NCBI RefSeq assembly: GCF_016735115.1
Contig: NZ_JAERQJ010000010.1
Span: 1-64,000, forward strand
Origin: Aquimarina mytili
GTDB taxonomy: Bacteria; Bacteroidota; Bacteroidia; Flavobacteriales; Flavobacteriaceae
Reading direction: 5' to 3'
DNA: 64,000 bases
The notes under the pieces were generated by a model that saw nothing but the letters and a program-made list of their open reading frames with translations, made no database searches and had not been told where the DNA came from. This document shows, piece by piece, positions 44,357 to 52,684 of this stretch (position 1 is the stretch's first letter; each line of letters opens with the position of its first letter). A program made the translations under genes and the position numbers.

Positions 44357-44387
44357 CAAATATACCACCCAAATTAGGTGATGTCAA
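44357..44387 (-). promoter_or_regulatory. Promoter of microprotein B
   Basis: On the minus strand TTGACA begins at 44387 and TATATTTG (perfect TAnnTTTG) covers 44357-44364, with an ideal 20-nt spacer after TTG. Confidence 0.75.
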
Positions 44388-44597
44388 TATTTTTTAAAGC
44401 TTTTAGATATAATTTTAGATTTTATCGATTATCGACACAAAAAACTAAATATCAGAAAGTTCCAATGTTCAATATTGGTGTTTTTTACAAGGAAAATGGG
44501 GTAATTTCCCCTAATCCCTTATTATATATACCAATTATTTAAGACAATAATCCCGTTTTTATCTATTTGCTTCCCTTTTTAGATTTCTCTAAAATTA

Positions 44598-44696
44598 TTA
44601 TCTATGAATTGCATTACTGCAAGCCGAAGGCAATTGTTTTAAAAAAGATTTTAATGCTGCTATATCAATCACCATAATACCGTAAAATAACTTCAT
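44598..44696 (-). CDS. 32-aa LPGAS-family microprotein C
   Basis: 32 residues from the ATG at 44694-44696 (MKLFYGIMVIDIAAL), ending SFLKQLPSACSNAIHR. The Met two codons upstream (44700-44702) is less likely because all relatives are 32 aa. It is closest to microprotein A. In this copy the motif reads LPSAC instead of LPGAS. A perfect -7 box TATCTTTG lies at 44723-44730 on the minus strand; no strong terminator follows, only a short GGGG/CCCC hairpin at 44498-44511. Function unknown. Confidence 0.75.
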   Translation of the reverse strand: MKLFYGIMVIDIAALKSFLKQLPSACSNAIHR

Positions 44697-44722
44697 AATC
44701 ATTTGATTTATAATTCGTTATA

Positions 44723-44730
44723 CAAAGATA
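44723..44730 (-). promoter_or_regulatory. -7 box of microprotein C
   Basis: TATCTTTG on the minus strand, a perfect TAnnTTTG, about 27 bp upstream of the start codon. Confidence 0.6.
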
Positions 44731-44811
44731 ACAGGTATCCTTCCTGATGAAAAAAAATTAACACAGAGAAAGCAATATTTTAGACCAAAACTAATTTTAG
44801 CACGATATAAA

Positions 44812-44900
44812 GCATGAAAGTTTTTAGACATGCTAATTTTTGAAGAAATATCTTACAGCTTAAAGTAATTATTTAGGGGGATTTTCCCCCTTTTTACAAG
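44812..44900 (+). other. Hairpin-rich gene-free stretch between microproteins C and D
   Basis: Contains AGCATG/CATGCT arms around 44812-44834 and a GGGGG-ATTTT-CCCCC hairpin followed by TTTTT at 44876-44895, which would be a terminator on the plus strand. A TTTTTACAAG follows, the block also found before both small-RNA -7 boxes and at 44482-44491. No gene seen; a further small RNA is possible. Confidence 0.4.
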
Positions 44901-44977
44901 TACACAAATACTATAAAAGCACTCACAAGTTCTGAAAAGAGGTAGTTATATATAATCCATTTATATGAATATTAAAA

Positions 44978-45007
44978 AAAAGACCGTACATATATGTACA
45001 GTCTTTT
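44978..45007 (-). terminator. Terminator of microprotein D
   Basis: AAAAGAC-C-GTACATA / TATGTAC-A-GTCTTTT, one mismatch, followed on the minus strand by a T run. Confidence 0.8.
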
Positions 45008-45053
45008 CTATTAAATAATAAACATTTTTTTAAAATTCAGCTATTTTTCTTTA

Positions 45054-45152
45054 TTATTTGCGCATTGTATACATCGATGCTCCTGGAAGATCCTTTATAA
45101 ATCTTACTACTGCACTAAAGTCTAGCCCCCTGAAAGTAAAAATAGAATTCAT
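45054..45152 (-). CDS. 32-aa LPGAS-motif microprotein D
   Basis: 32 residues, start MNSIFTFRGLDF and end FIKDLPGASMYTMRK. The most diverged N-terminus of the four, but the same length and C-terminal motif. It is followed by a good terminator (44978-45007); its promoter is less clear. The early coding region contains GGGGGCTA (complement at 45123-45130), complementary over 8 nt to the UAGCCCCC box of small RNA 2. The nearest gene upstream is queE, which is a separate housekeeping gene. Confidence 0.75.
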   Translation of the reverse strand: MNSIFTFRGLDFSAVVRFIKDLPGASMYTMRK

Positions 45153-45426
45153 ACGTTTTTATTAAAAGTTAATTACTTTAAAATTAACAGGATAGCAGCA
45201 AACGATTAACATAAAAATGTGAAAAATATTTTTTATTTGACATCGCATAACTTTTTATAGATAAAACTCAACGCTCTCCTGTTAAATGTATTTTTATTGT
45301 ACTAAAAAACCTACAAAATCTTAAAAAATTCAAATGCAACACCATTTTTGAAGTATGGAAAAACCATAATAAAAAAATTCAAGAGAGATTAAAACATCTA
45401 AAAACGACAGAAACGTTTATTTTTCT

Positions 45427-46056
45427 TTAAGGAATATTTAAATATTTGTGAGTTTGAAGAGAAACTTTCCATTTTGGGTTATTCATCACATAATCAACTA
45501 TTAAAGGGATCATTTTTTCGCGTACACTCCATTCTGGTTGAAGGTATAATATGCAATCCTCGGAAACTTTGGCTGCTTGTTCTTCTGCAAACTTAAAATC
45601 GTTCTTATTATAAACAATACATTTCAATTCGTGGGCTTCATTATATATTGCTTCTTCTGGTAGCTTTACTTTTTTAGGAGAAAGACAAATCCAATCCCAT
45701 TCTCCTGTAAGTGGATATGCTCCTGATGTTTCTATATGTGTTTTAGCATTTCTATTTTTAAGTTCTTTGGTAAGTAGTGTCATATCCCAGGTTAAAGGCT
45801 CTCCTCCTGTTACCACAACAACATCACTATACTTCGTTGCATTTTGAACAATTTTTTCTGTAGCTGTTGGAGGATGTAGATCAGCATTCCAGCTTTCTTT
45901 AACATCGCACCAATGACAACCTACATCACACCCCCCTATTCTAATAAAATATGCAGCTGTTCCTTTATGATAGCCTTCACCTTGAATTGTATAAAATTCT
46001 TCCATTAAAGGAAGCATTTTTCCTTCATTTACCAATTTTTGTATACTCTCTTGCAT
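45427..46056 (-). CDS. queE: 7-carboxy-7-deazaguanine synthase QueE
   Basis: 209-aa radical-SAM enzyme of queuosine/7-deazaguanine synthesis. Substrate region FYTIQGEGYHKGTAAYFIR, then the cluster motif CDVGCHWC (Cx3CxxC, about 43-50) and DVKESW; VVVTGGEPLTW is the GGE motif, and HIETSGAYPL, WICLSPKKVKLP and ILYLQPEW complete the family pattern. A promoter with TACCTTTG (46064-46071, minus strand) lies just upstream. Confidence 0.94.
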   Translation of the reverse strand: MQESIQKLVNEGKMLPLMEEFYTIQGEGYHKGTAAYFIRIGGCDVGCHWCDVKESWNADLHPPTATEKIVQNATKYSDVVVVTGGEPLTWDMTLLTKELKNRNAKTHIETSGAYPLTGEWDWICLSPKKVKLPEEAIYNEAHELKCIVYNKNDFKFAEEQAAKVSEDCILYLQPEWSVREKMIPLIVDYVMNNPKWKVSLQTHKYLNIP

Positions 46057-46063
46057 AAGTTTG

Positions 46064-46071
46064 CAAAGGTA
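46064..46071 (-). promoter_or_regulatory. queE -7 promoter box
   Basis: TACCTTTG on the minus strand, a perfect TAnnTTTG, directly upstream of the queE start; a TTG at 46095-46097 is 23 nt away, somewhat long. Confidence 0.55.
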
Positions 46072-46127
46072 CGTAACATTAGAGAATTATTTAGCAAATC
46101 TCTAAAGCTAATACTGTTTAATACGTA

Positions 46128-46571
46128 TTATTTTTTGGCGGCAATACATTCAATTTCAATCTTGGCTCCAACAGCCAAACCTTTGGCCGCAAAAGTAGTG
46201 CGAGCGGGTTTTTGTGGAAAATACGTTTTGTACACTTTATTAAAGGCAGAAAAATCATTAATATCTGAAAGAATCACAGTGCATTTTACAACATTATCCA
46301 TCCCCATATTATGATGTTTTAATACAGCTTTAATATTCTCTAATGTTTGTTTGGTTTCGGCCTTGATGCCACCATCAACTAATGTTCTGGTTGTATGATC
46401 CATTCCAACCTGACCTGATAAAAAATATAGATTTCCAACCTGTACAATATCAGAAAAAGGAGTTTCAGATTTTTTAGGTTCATGCGACTTATAAAAATTA
46501 ATGGTAGTAGTATCTGAATTACAACTAAACAATAAAATACTAATAACTACAACTAAAAATGTATTCTTCAT
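46128..46571 (-). CDS. RidA-family lipoprotein
   Basis: 147 aa. The RidA/YjgF fold is complete (FSDIVQVGNLYFLSGQVGMD, ETKQTLENIKAVLKHH, VVKCTVILSDINDFSAFNKVY, and PARTTFAAKGLAVGAKIEIECIA with the catalytic-type Arg of PARTT). Unlike normal cytoplasmic RidA, it begins with a lipoprotein signal, LLFSCNSD (Cys at about 17), so it should sit in the periplasm or outer membrane. RidA proteins hydrolyse reactive enamine/imine intermediates; an exported one is unusual. Confidence 0.88.
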   Translation of the reverse strand: MKNTFLVVVISILLFSCNSDTTTINFYKSHEPKKSETPFSDIVQVGNLYFLSGQVGMDHTTRTLVDGGIKAETKQTLENIKAVLKHHNMGMDNVVKCTVILSDINDFSAFNKVYKTYFPQKPARTTFAAKGLAVGAKIEIECIAAKK

Positions 46572-46818
46572 AATTAAAAAAATTAAAACTACGTTTTGCG
46601 TGGATTGTTCAGCATTAAAAATACCCTATAATTTTATTCATTCAAACTTTTATAATTATAATCATGAAAATCTAAAAAAAATCTAGGCGCTTTACTAGGT
46701 TTTGTTGTTTCAAAAAGATTTGTCAAGATATACTTTCATGAAGTTATACTCAAATTTCTTGTTGTTCGTTTCAATAGAAAAGTTAAGATTCATATTTTTA
46801 TCAAAAAATACATCTATT

Positions 46819-48354
46819 ATGAGTGACAATCAGGCATTTCTTGATCATATCAATCAAGGGTATACAACCAAAGGTGATTTTATAACAATGGGAGCCGCCA
46901 TGCACGAAGGCGAAACCATAACAAATGCACATGTAAAAATACCTTTAAAGACGTTAAATCGTCATGGATTGATTGCAGGAGCTACAGGTACGGGTAAAAC
47001 TAAAACATTACAAGTGATTGCCGAAAACCTTAGTGAAAAAGGGATTCCTGTGCTACTAATGGATATCAAAGGAGATTTAAGCGGTATAGCAGCAGCTAGC
47101 CCGGGACATCCAAAAATTGATGAGCGTCATGAAAAAATTGGAATTCCTTTTGAAGCTAAAGAATTTCCTGTAGAAATTCTCTCATTGTCCGAGCAAGATG
47201 GTGTAAGACTTAGAGCTACAGTAAGCGAGTTCGGCCCCGTACTCTTATCCAGGATTTTGGACGTTACTGAAACGCAAGCCGGTATTCTTTCTATAATCTT
47301 TAAGTATTGTGATGATAATAAATTGCCTTTGCTGGATCTAAAAGATTTGAAAAAAGTATTGCAATTTTCTACTGCTGAAGGTAAAAAAGAATTAGAGAAA
47401 GACTATGGCCGAATTTCTTCTGCATCAACAGGTTCTATTCTTCGTAAAATTGTTGAATTAGAGCAACAAGGCGCAGATATTTTCTTTGGAGAAAAATCAT
47501 TTGAAGTTGATGATTTATGTCGTGTTGATGAAAATGGCAGAGGAGTAATCAATATCATTAGATTAACAGATATACAAGACAGGCCTAAGTTATTTTCAAC
47601 GTTTATGCTTAGTCTACTAGCCGAGATCTATGGAACGTTTCCAGAGCAAGGTGATAGCGACAGACCAGAGTTAGTTATATTTCTTGATGAAGCCCATCTG
47701 ATTTTTAAACAAGCCTCAAATGCGTTAATGGATCAGATCGAAAGTATCGTAAAATTGATACGCTCAAAAGGTGTGGGATTGTATTTTGTGACTCAAAATC
47801 CAACTGATGTTCCTGATGGTGTATTAGGGCAACTAGGGCTTAAAGTTCAACATGCGCTTAGAGCATTTACGGCCAAAGATCGTAAAGCAATAAAACTTAC
47901 AGCTGAAAATTATCCCGAGTCAGAATATTATGATACAAAAGAGATGCTAACATCATTAGGAATAGGAGAGGCATTAGTTTCTGCATTAGACGAAAAAGGA
48001 CGCCCTACTCCACTTGCAGCTACCATGCTAAGAGCACCTATGAGTAGAATGGATGTTTTAACAGATACTGAACTAAAAGCTTTATTAAAAAAATCAAGAC
48101 TCAGCTCAAAATATAATGAAGATGTAGATAGAGAAAGTGCATATGAGCTATTATCAAAAAAGATAGAAAAAGCTGAAGCTGAAGAAGCCAAAGCCGCTGC
48201 CAAAAAAGAAAGAGAAAAACTTAACAGAAGTTCTTCCAGTTCTAGATCAAAAAGCAGACGAACGAGTGCCACCGAAAAAGCAGTCATAAAAGTTCTAACT
48301 AGTGCTACCTTTATTAGAGGAGCTCTGGGGGTATTAAATAAGTTGTTGAAATAA
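46819..48354 (+). CDS. HerA-like DUF853 ATPase
   Basis: About 511 aa; ATG at 46819 (MSDNQAFLDHINQG) chosen over a 39-residue longer frame, since this start fits the family. Helicase HerA-like domain: Walker A GATGTGKTKTLQ (about 55-66), ATVSEFGPVLLSRIL, Walker B LVIFLDEAHLIF and VTQNPTDVPDGVLGQLGLKVQHALRAF-type sensor motif. The last 60 residues are charged and Ser-rich (KKEREKLNRSSSSSRSK). Role in bacteria is poorly known; a DNA pump/translocase is likely. Confidence 0.88.
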   Translation: MSDNQAFLDHINQGYTTKGDFITMGAAMHEGETITNAHVKIPLKTLNRHGLIAGATGTGKTKTLQVIAENLSEKGIPVLLMDIKGDLSGIAAASPGHPKIDERHEKIGIPFEAKEFPVEILSLSEQDGVRLRATVSEFGPVLLSRILDVTETQAGILSIIFKYCDDNKLPLLDLKDLKKVLQFSTAEGKKELEKDYGRISSASTGSILRKIVELEQQGADIFFGEKSFEVDDLCRVDENGRGVINIIRLTDIQDRPKLFSTFMLSLLAEIYGTFPEQGDSDRPELVIFLDEAHLIFKQASNALMDQIESIVKLIRSKGVGLYFVTQNPTDVPDGVLGQLGLKVQHALRAFTAKDRKAIKLTAENYPESEYYDTKEMLTSLGIGEALVSALDEKGRPTPLAATMLRAPMSRMDVLTDTELKALLKKSRLSSKYNEDVDRESAYELLSKKIEKAEAEEAKAAAKKEREKLNRSSSSSRSKSRRTSATEKAVIKVLTSATFIRGALGVLNKLLK

Positions 48355-48373
48355 GTCTAAACACAAATACAAC

Positions 48374-48410
48374 ATTCGGATTAATCAAGTAATTCTTATT
48401 CCGAATTTTA
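48374..48410 (+). terminator. Likely HerA-like gene terminator
   Basis: ATTCGGA (48374-48380) / TCCGAAT (48400-48406), followed by TTTTATC. Confidence 0.5.
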
Positions 48411-48490
48411 TCTATCAATAGAAAACTAAAATTATATGCAGATGAAATAATTTACGTTACTATTTTAGAACTAATTATAATCAATACACC

Positions 48491-49060
48491 ATGAAAAGCA
48501 GAATTTTTCAAATACTTTTAATTTCAGTACTTCTTACAGGATGTCAAAAAGAGGAAAAACAAAGCCCATTTGATATCTCTAATAACCGAATAGGGTTTTT
48601 AACTAATGAAATCAAGGTGAGTCAATTAGATTCGGTTTTCGCAAATGACTCTATTGCAAAAGCAATTACAAATAAGAATTCTTTGAGCAGTTCTAATGAA
48701 ATTGAAATCTACGAAAAAGGAGGCGCTAAACTTCTGGTATTAGAGGTGAAAAACGAATCTGATCCTTCATCAACTATTGAAAACATACAAATTATAGACC
48801 CAAGGTATAAAACCAGTTCTGGTTTATCTTCGGGTGGTGTTTTTAAAAATATTAAAGACCATTATACCATTTCAAAAATAAACAATACGCTAAGCACTGC
48901 TGTAATTTTTGTTGATAGTATTCAAGCATATTTTACGATTGACAAAAAAGAATTACCTAAAAAATTTCAAAATACAACAGATGCTAAAATCGATGTTTCA
49001 GATATACCTGATTCGGCAAAAATTAAACATTTCTGGATTAGTTGGGATGCTAGTAACTAG
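48491..49060 (+). CDS. Hypothetical lipoprotein
   Basis: 189 aa, unrecognised. Lipoprotein signal (LISVLLTGC, Cys at about 18). The rest is beta-rich with repeated short strands (LLVLEVKNESD, VIFVDSIQAYFTID), ending KHFWISWDAS. It stands alone between the HerA-like gene and the cupin gene. Confidence 0.7.
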   Translation: MKSRIFQILLISVLLTGCQKEEKQSPFDISNNRIGFLTNEIKVSQLDSVFANDSIAKAITNKNSLSSSNEIEIYEKGGAKLLVLEVKNESDPSSTIENIQIIDPRYKTSSGLSSGGVFKNIKDHYTISKINNTLSTAVIFVDSIQAYFTIDKKELPKKFQNTTDAKIDVSDIPDSAKIKHFWISWDASN

Positions 49061-49158
49061 CGATCTAAATAAATGTAAATTACATGTTTAAAATTTAGAA
49101 GGTATCCTAAAGAGTGTAAAAAATCACATTTTTTTAAATAAATCTTATACTTTTGAAC

Positions 49159-49527
49159 ATGGCAAAAAATTATAGTATTCAAAAATCTCCATTCCTTGTC
49201 CCCACGACCGATGGAAAATTGATTGAAGAGCATTTTGGAAAAGCTACAGATGGTAATTCTGAAATCAGTATCGCCCATATGATTGCACCTTCCGAATGGA
49301 GCGAACCCTTCCAAACTCCAGAATTTGATGAATACACATACATCATTCGTGGTAAAAAGCAGTTTATTATAGATGATGAAAAAATAATATTAGAATCTGG
49401 TCAATCTATTAAAATCAAAAAAAATACAAGGATTCAATATTCTAACCCCTTTGATGAGGAGTGCGAATATCTTGCCATTTGTCTTCCTGCATTTACACCC
49501 GAAACCGTACACCGCGAAGATGAATGA
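49159..49527 (+). CDS. Cupin-domain protein
   Basis: About 122 aa from the ATG at 49159 (MAKNYSIQKSPF); an upstream TTG adds two residues. Small cupin barrel with FDEYTYIIRGKKQFIID and SGQSIKIKKNTRIQYSNPF as the two conserved motifs. Substrate unknown. Its last codons overlap the start of the alpha/beta hydrolase by 4 bp (ATGA), so the two are translationally coupled. Confidence 0.82.
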   Translation: MAKNYSIQKSPFLVPTTDGKLIEEHFGKATDGNSEISIAHMIAPSEWSEPFQTPEFDEYTYIIRGKKQFIIDDEKIILESGQSIKIKKNTRIQYSNPFDEECEYLAICLPAFTPETVHREDE

Positions 49528-50363
49528 AAGAAAAGTTTAAAAAATATCTACCTGTATTAATTGGAAAGTATATTCTGTTCTTATTCTTTTTTTCTAAAAA
49601 AAAGGCACTGAATAAGGCTTATGTACTGTTTTGCACCCCTCGAAAAGGCAAAATACTACCCGAACAGGAGGATTTTCTTGAAGATGCCGAAGATGAAATC
49701 GTGCTTGTTGAAAATCTCCAGATTCAGACGTACAGATGGTCAAGTTTGGGTGAAACAATCCTATTAATTCATGGATGGGAGAGTAATGCGCATCGTTGGA
49801 AAGCACTTATCAAAAAGTTACATACACAAGGCTATAATGTGATTGCATTTGATGCTCCTGCGCATGGAAACTCTTCAGGGAAAATCCTTAATGTCCCATT
49901 ATATACAAAGTGCCTTCAAAAAATTGTTGAATTATATCGCCCAAATTATCTTTTGGGCCATTCTGTAGGTGGAATGACAACAATATTTCATCAATATACC
50001 TACCCAAACTCAGAGATAGAAAAATTAATTGTATTAGCGCCTCCTGGTGAATTGGCTAGAATCATGAAAGGATATCAAGAAATATTGCAGCTTTCGCCCA
50101 AATTCATGAAAGCTCTTGATCAATATTTTAAGGATAAACATGGTTTTTATTTTGAAGAATTCTCTGCTGCTCACTTTATCAAAAATATTACACATAAAGG
50201 GTTATTAATTCATGACAAACATGACGATGTTGCACCTTATATAGAAGCAGAAGCCATCTCAAAAAACTGGAATGGAGTACAATTTATCTCTACTGAAGAT
50301 TATGGGCATTCATTATTCTTTGATGAAGTAGATGCTATGATTATTGATTTTCTAAAAGTATAA
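49524..50363 (+). CDS. Alpha/beta hydrolase
   Basis: 279 aa. After an N-terminal hydrophobic stretch (about 11-24) come the fold landmarks: LLIHGWESNAHRW (oxyanion region), the nucleophile elbow GHSVGG (Ser), an Asp in LIHDKHDDVAPY and the catalytic His in YGHSLFF. The triad Ser-Asp-His is thus complete. Substrate unknown; possibly membrane associated. Coupled to the upstream cupin gene. Confidence 0.85.
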   Translation: MKEKFKKYLPVLIGKYILFLFFFSKKKALNKAYVLFCTPRKGKILPEQEDFLEDAEDEIVLVENLQIQTYRWSSLGETILLIHGWESNAHRWKALIKKLHTQGYNVIAFDAPAHGNSSGKILNVPLYTKCLQKIVELYRPNYLLGHSVGGMTTIFHQYTYPNSEIEKLIVLAPPGELARIMKGYQEILQLSPKFMKALDQYFKDKHGFYFEEFSAAHFIKNITHKGLLIHDKHDDVAPYIEAEAISKNWNGVQFISTEDYGHSLFFDEVDAMIIDFLKV

Positions 50364-50563
50364 AAACATATAGATCGCATTTATACTTCTTATACTATAT
50401 ATATACTATGATTTTGTTTACCACCACACCCTCTCTTGGATATTAATCCCTCATTAAACTTTAAAAAAGAACATTTCACTCATTTATTGAGGTAGTTTAC
50501 TCATTCTTACTTTCTACAAAAGTATTCTGAATATAGGTTTGTAAAAAATAAAATCACTACACT

Positions 50564-51577
50564 ATGAAAAATACAATTCACATCCTATTTATATTAATCT
50601 GCTCTCATACTTTTGCTCAAATGAAAGGAAATGCTACGATTTCCAGGCAAAATATAATGTCTTCCAAAAAATTAGGTAATGCAGAAATCTATAGAGACGA
50701 CATTGAAGAATTTAGAAAACAAGATTTAGTTACAAATCCGACACTAACTATCGATGTAAAAGTATTAAACAATATCATTGCAGATTCATATACAGCCGTT
50801 TTTAATATGGTTCAAATTGGTGAAACATCTGAAGAAGCCAATAAACTCATGAATGACAGAATAACCAAAGTAAAAAATAAACTAATCTCTAAGGGTATTT
50901 TAGAAAAGGATATTGTTATTGATGTTATATCTTTTGTACCTGTTTATGAAACGGTTATAGAAAAAAAGATCTTTAGTACTAAATACAATGAAGTGCCTAA
51001 AGGTTTTGAATTACAGCAAAACTTACACATAAAATTCAATAATGTAAATCAGTTTCAGGAAATACTTTCCGCATGTGCTAATAATGAAATATACAACCTG
51101 GTAAAAGTAGATTATTTCATAAATGATATTCAAGCCGTATATAAACAATTACGCACCGAAATATTAAAGAATTTAAAAGAAAAACAACAATTTTATAATG
51201 ACTTAGGTTTTGATTTAACATTATATGATCCAACTATGGCAGATACAAAATACTGTCACTTTCCTAAAGAGTTTTATAAAAGTTATCAAGCGTTTAGTAG
51301 CACATCATTAGAAGCATTACGGAAGAGACAAGGTATCGTAACCGCAAAAAAACAAACTACATATTATTATGAGCCGATATCCTTTAAAGACTATGATGTA
51401 GTTATCAATCCATCAATACTAGAACCTGCTATTCAAATAGGGATGGAAATAAAGTTGCAATACACACCAAAACAGGAAGAAAAAGAACCAGTAAAAGCTG
51501 AGCCTATATTTCCAAAATATTTCTTAGTATCTCCAAATGGAAATATCGATATCAAAGAATTAAAATTAGAGCAATAA
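50564..51577 (+). CDS. SIMPL-domain periplasmic protein
   Basis: 337 aa with signal peptide (1-18, SHTFAQ). The central part is a SIMPL (DUF541-like) domain: ADSYTAVFNMVQIGETSEEANKLMNDRI, then VKNKLISKGILEKDIVIDVISFVPVYE. SIMPL proteins are periplasmic and of poorly known function. A C-terminal extension of about 100 residues is not assigned. Confidence 0.7.
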   Translation: MKNTIHILFILICSHTFAQMKGNATISRQNIMSSKKLGNAEIYRDDIEEFRKQDLVTNPTLTIDVKVLNNIIADSYTAVFNMVQIGETSEEANKLMNDRITKVKNKLISKGILEKDIVIDVISFVPVYETVIEKKIFSTKYNEVPKGFELQQNLHIKFNNVNQFQEILSACANNEIYNLVKVDYFINDIQAVYKQLRTEILKNLKEKQQFYNDLGFDLTLYDPTMADTKYCHFPKEFYKSYQAFSSTSLEALRKRQGIVTAKKQTTYYYEPISFKDYDVVINPSILEPAIQIGMEIKLQYTPKQEEKEPVKAEPIFPKYFLVSPNGNIDIKELKLEQ

Positions 51578-51724
51578 TCTTGATCAAGGTTATTCATTAA
51601 AATAATTTTTAAAAAAAAGGGTCCTCATAATGAAGGGTCTTTTTTTATGAAAGTTAATGGTCAAAAAAACGAAACAGTAAAATCATTGTTTTTAAATACT
51701 ATCTTTGCATATTATTTTATCTAT

Positions 51725-52591
51725 ATGCCTGAAAAAACATTCATCAGACTAAATAAATACCTAAGCGAAGTTGGTTATTGCTCTCGTCGAGAGGCAGATA
51801 AATTAATTGATCAAGGGCGTGTAACCATTAACGGAAAAGTACCTGAAATGGGCACCAAAGTGACTCGTGAAGATATGGTACGAGTTGATGGAGAATTAAT
51901 CAACGAACCCAAAGAAAAACATGTATACATAGCCTTCAATAAACCTGTTGGAATTGTATGTACTACTGCACAAAATGAGAAAGATAATATTATAGACTTT
52001 ATTAATTATCCTAAACGCATTTTTCCAATTGGTCGATTGGATAAACCTAGCGAAGGACTTATCTTTTTAACAAGTGATGGAGATATCGTAAACAAAATTC
52101 TTAGAGCCAGAAATAACCATGAAAAAGAATATTTGGTTACTGTAAACAAATTAATTAGTCCACAGTTCATAAAAAGAATGGGGAACGGTATTCCGATTCT
52201 GGATACGGTAACGCGCAAATGTGAAGTTGAACAAATTAGCAAATATGATTTCAGAATTGTATTAACACAAGGACTTAATCGCCAGATTAGAAGAATGTGC
52301 GAATATTTAGGATATGATGTCGTTCGATTAAAACGAATTCGTATTATGAATGTATCCTTGGATGTTCCAGTTGGTCAATGGCGATACCTGACCGAAGAAG
52401 AATTAAAAGTTATTAATACCGACGTAGGTGATTCTAGTAAGACTGAAGAAGCTTCGGTTATAGAACATTCAAAACCAAAAAGACATACAAAAACTAAAGT
52501 TTTCGGCGCAACCAAGGGTAAAAAAAGTCATACTACAAAAAGAGATACAACAAAACCCACGACCAGAAAACGCAAAGATCGCAGAAGGTAA
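51725..52591 (+). CDS. rluF: 23S rRNA pseudouridine synthase RluF-like
   Basis: About 288 aa from the ATG at 51725 (MPEKTFIRLNKYLSE), as S4-domain synthases start this way; the longer frame contains the promoter (TATCTTTG near 51704). N-terminal S4 RNA-binding domain (LNKYLSEVGYCSRREADKLI), catalytic loop PIGRLDKPSEGLIFLTSDGD (catalytic Asp in GRLD), and GLNRQIRRMCEYLGYDV typical of RluF. The tail (about 245-288) is basic, KKSHTTKRDTTKPTTRKRKD. Modifies a uridine near position 2604 of 23S rRNA in E. coli. Confidence 0.9.
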   Translation: MPEKTFIRLNKYLSEVGYCSRREADKLIDQGRVTINGKVPEMGTKVTREDMVRVDGELINEPKEKHVYIAFNKPVGIVCTTAQNEKDNIIDFINYPKRIFPIGRLDKPSEGLIFLTSDGDIVNKILRARNNHEKEYLVTVNKLISPQFIKRMGNGIPILDTVTRKCEVEQISKYDFRIVLTQGLNRQIRRMCEYLGYDVVRLKRIRIMNVSLDVPVGQWRYLTEEELKVINTDVGDSSKTEEASVIEHSKPKRHTKTKVFGATKGKKSHTTKRDTTKPTTRKRKDRRR

Positions 52592-52684
52592 ATAATGTTG
52601 TTAATTATATCCTAATTTCATAATATAAAGAATTCATTCTTTCCCAAAATAGGTAAATTACTTTGCCAATAAATTCTTTATACC

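Noticed and set aside
45054..46056. QueE as a radical-SAM maturase of microprotein D
   Set aside because: All QueE signatures are complete, so it is the housekeeping 7-deazaguanine enzyme; adjacency looks accidental.
51609..51648. Terminator-like A-tract/T-tract before rluF
   Set aside because: The inner GC segment is repeated in direct rather than inverted orientation, so a stable stem is doubtful.
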